The notes below the pieces were generated by a model. The model made no database searches and had not been told where the DNA came from. It worked only from the letters and a program-made list of their open reading frames with translations. From Planctomycetaceae bacterium (GTDB taxonomy: Bacteria; Planctomycetota; Planctomycetia; Pirellulales; Pirellulaceae), in the NCBI GenBank assembly GCA_024642765.1, contig JAHEAM010000314.1, positions 1-5,061 of the forward strand: 5,061 nt of DNA. Reading direction: 5' to 3'. Shown piece by piece: positions 4,622 through 5,061 of the stretch; positions within the stretch are counted from its first letter, which is position 1, and every line of letters starts with the position of its first letter. Made by a program: the position numbers and the translations under genes.

Positions 4622-5061
4622 ATGTCAAAATTCAGTTGGGTCACGTCCTGCCTCACATGCATCACGCTCGTTTGTTGTCTCGGTTGCCAAGATGCGAATG
4701 TCGAACGTACCCAAGCGAGCGACACATCGCCGGAATTCTCCGATGGACTCTCGGCGCAACAGATATTTGAATCGATGCAATTGGCCTACCGAAATGCGGA
4801 ATCATATGAAGACCATGGGCAACTCTATTTGAGTTACCAGATGGCGGGGCAATATGTTGAGGAGCGTCAGCCATGGAATATCAAGTGGCAACGTGATGCA
4901 GCATCCCAAACATCAAGACTTTCAGCCCAGTGGTACAACGCCGAACTTCACAGCGATGGAGTCGTTACACAATGTTACGTCTATGACATAGAGACCGAAA
5001 ATTTAGATCAACAATGTTTGGTTGTTGAGGGAAACGCGAGTGATGGCATTCGTCGCGTTCT
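4622..5061 (+). CDS. Lipoprotein with LolA/DUF2092-like N-terminal domain, partial (runs off right edge)
   Basis: The gene opens at ATG 4622 and stays open to the last base, giving 146 visible codons; its end lies outside the window. Residues 1-21 are a signal peptide (Lys3, then a hydrophobic stretch rich in Thr and Cys) ending LVCCLGC, so Cys22 is the likely lipidated residue. A short polar linker follows (23-43), then LSAQQIFESMQLAYRNAESY (43-62), GQLYLSYQ (66-73), NIKWQRDA (86-93), SRLSAQWYNAELHSDG and a YVYDIE segment. A helix after the linker, then strands carrying Y-x-D-x-G and large aromatic residues, is what I expect of planctomycete DUF2092/LolA-like domains, which use a half-barrel fold that can hold lipid. 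In planctomycetes such domains often precede a thioredoxin-like domain; whether that is so here cannot be seen. No Shine-Dalgarno site is evident. Confidence 0.85.
   Translation, partial: MSKFSWVTSCLTCITLVCCLGCQDANVERTQASDTSPEFSDGLSAQQIFESMQLAYRNAESYEDHGQLYLSYQMAGQYVEERQPWNIKWQRDAASQTSRLSAQWYNAELHSDGVVTQCYVYDIETENLDQQCLVVEGNASDGIRRV

Noticed and set aside
4534..4770. Plus-strand frame of 78 codons across the start of the last lipoprotein
   Set aside because: It overlaps the signal peptide and linker codons of the lipoprotein in another frame; the lipoprotein frame has a proper signal peptide and stays open to the window edge.

Overview
The window looks like chromosomal DNA from a planctomycete, most likely of the Pirellulales/Pirellulaceae. 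This is inferred from several features together: moderate GC, few Shine-Dalgarno sites, many short lipoproteins with weakly conserved lipoboxes, a cysteine-free type B ribosomal protein L31, and small single-domain genes separated by sizeable spacers. No sequence search was possible, so the taxon is a judgement. No mobile element, CRISPR array, tRNA or rRNA was seen.

Layout from left to right. Positions 1-256 hold the C-terminal end of a sigma-54-dependent (NtrC-type) regulator with its Fis-like DNA-binding helix-turn-helix. A membrane-anchored DUF2726 protein (283-780) follows 26 bases later on the same strand. Next is a single-gene unit for ribosomal protein L31 type B (912-1193), with a good sigma-70-type promoter, an AT-rich tract upstream of it, and a strong intrinsic terminator (1263-1302). 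After a 341-base gap comes a minus-strand short-chain dehydrogenase/reductase (1535-2422). Divergent from it, on the plus strand, are a short CorA-like membrane protein (2597-3331) and an ACT-domain protein whose frame opens on the CorA stop codon (TGATG). The ACT frame is broken by one in-frame TAA followed directly by TTG. Two lipoproteins complete the window: a small one with a probable SLBB/Wza-like beta-grasp domain (3890-4321), and the N-terminal part of a larger LolA/DUF2092-like one that runs off the right edge (4622 onward).

The genes do not form one obvious pathway; this reads as ordinary core/accessory planctomycete chromosome rather than a defence island. The points most worth a second look are: the stop-start junction inside the ACT gene; the CorA homologue with GMS in place of the GMN signature; a hairpin plus U-tract in its leader; an 11-base direct repeat with a 33-base period around a possible lipoprotein promoter; and two minus-strand frames (1419-1523 and 4370-4561) that read like protein but lack a convincing start. 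I did not find an undescribed multi-gene system that I could defend from the sequence.
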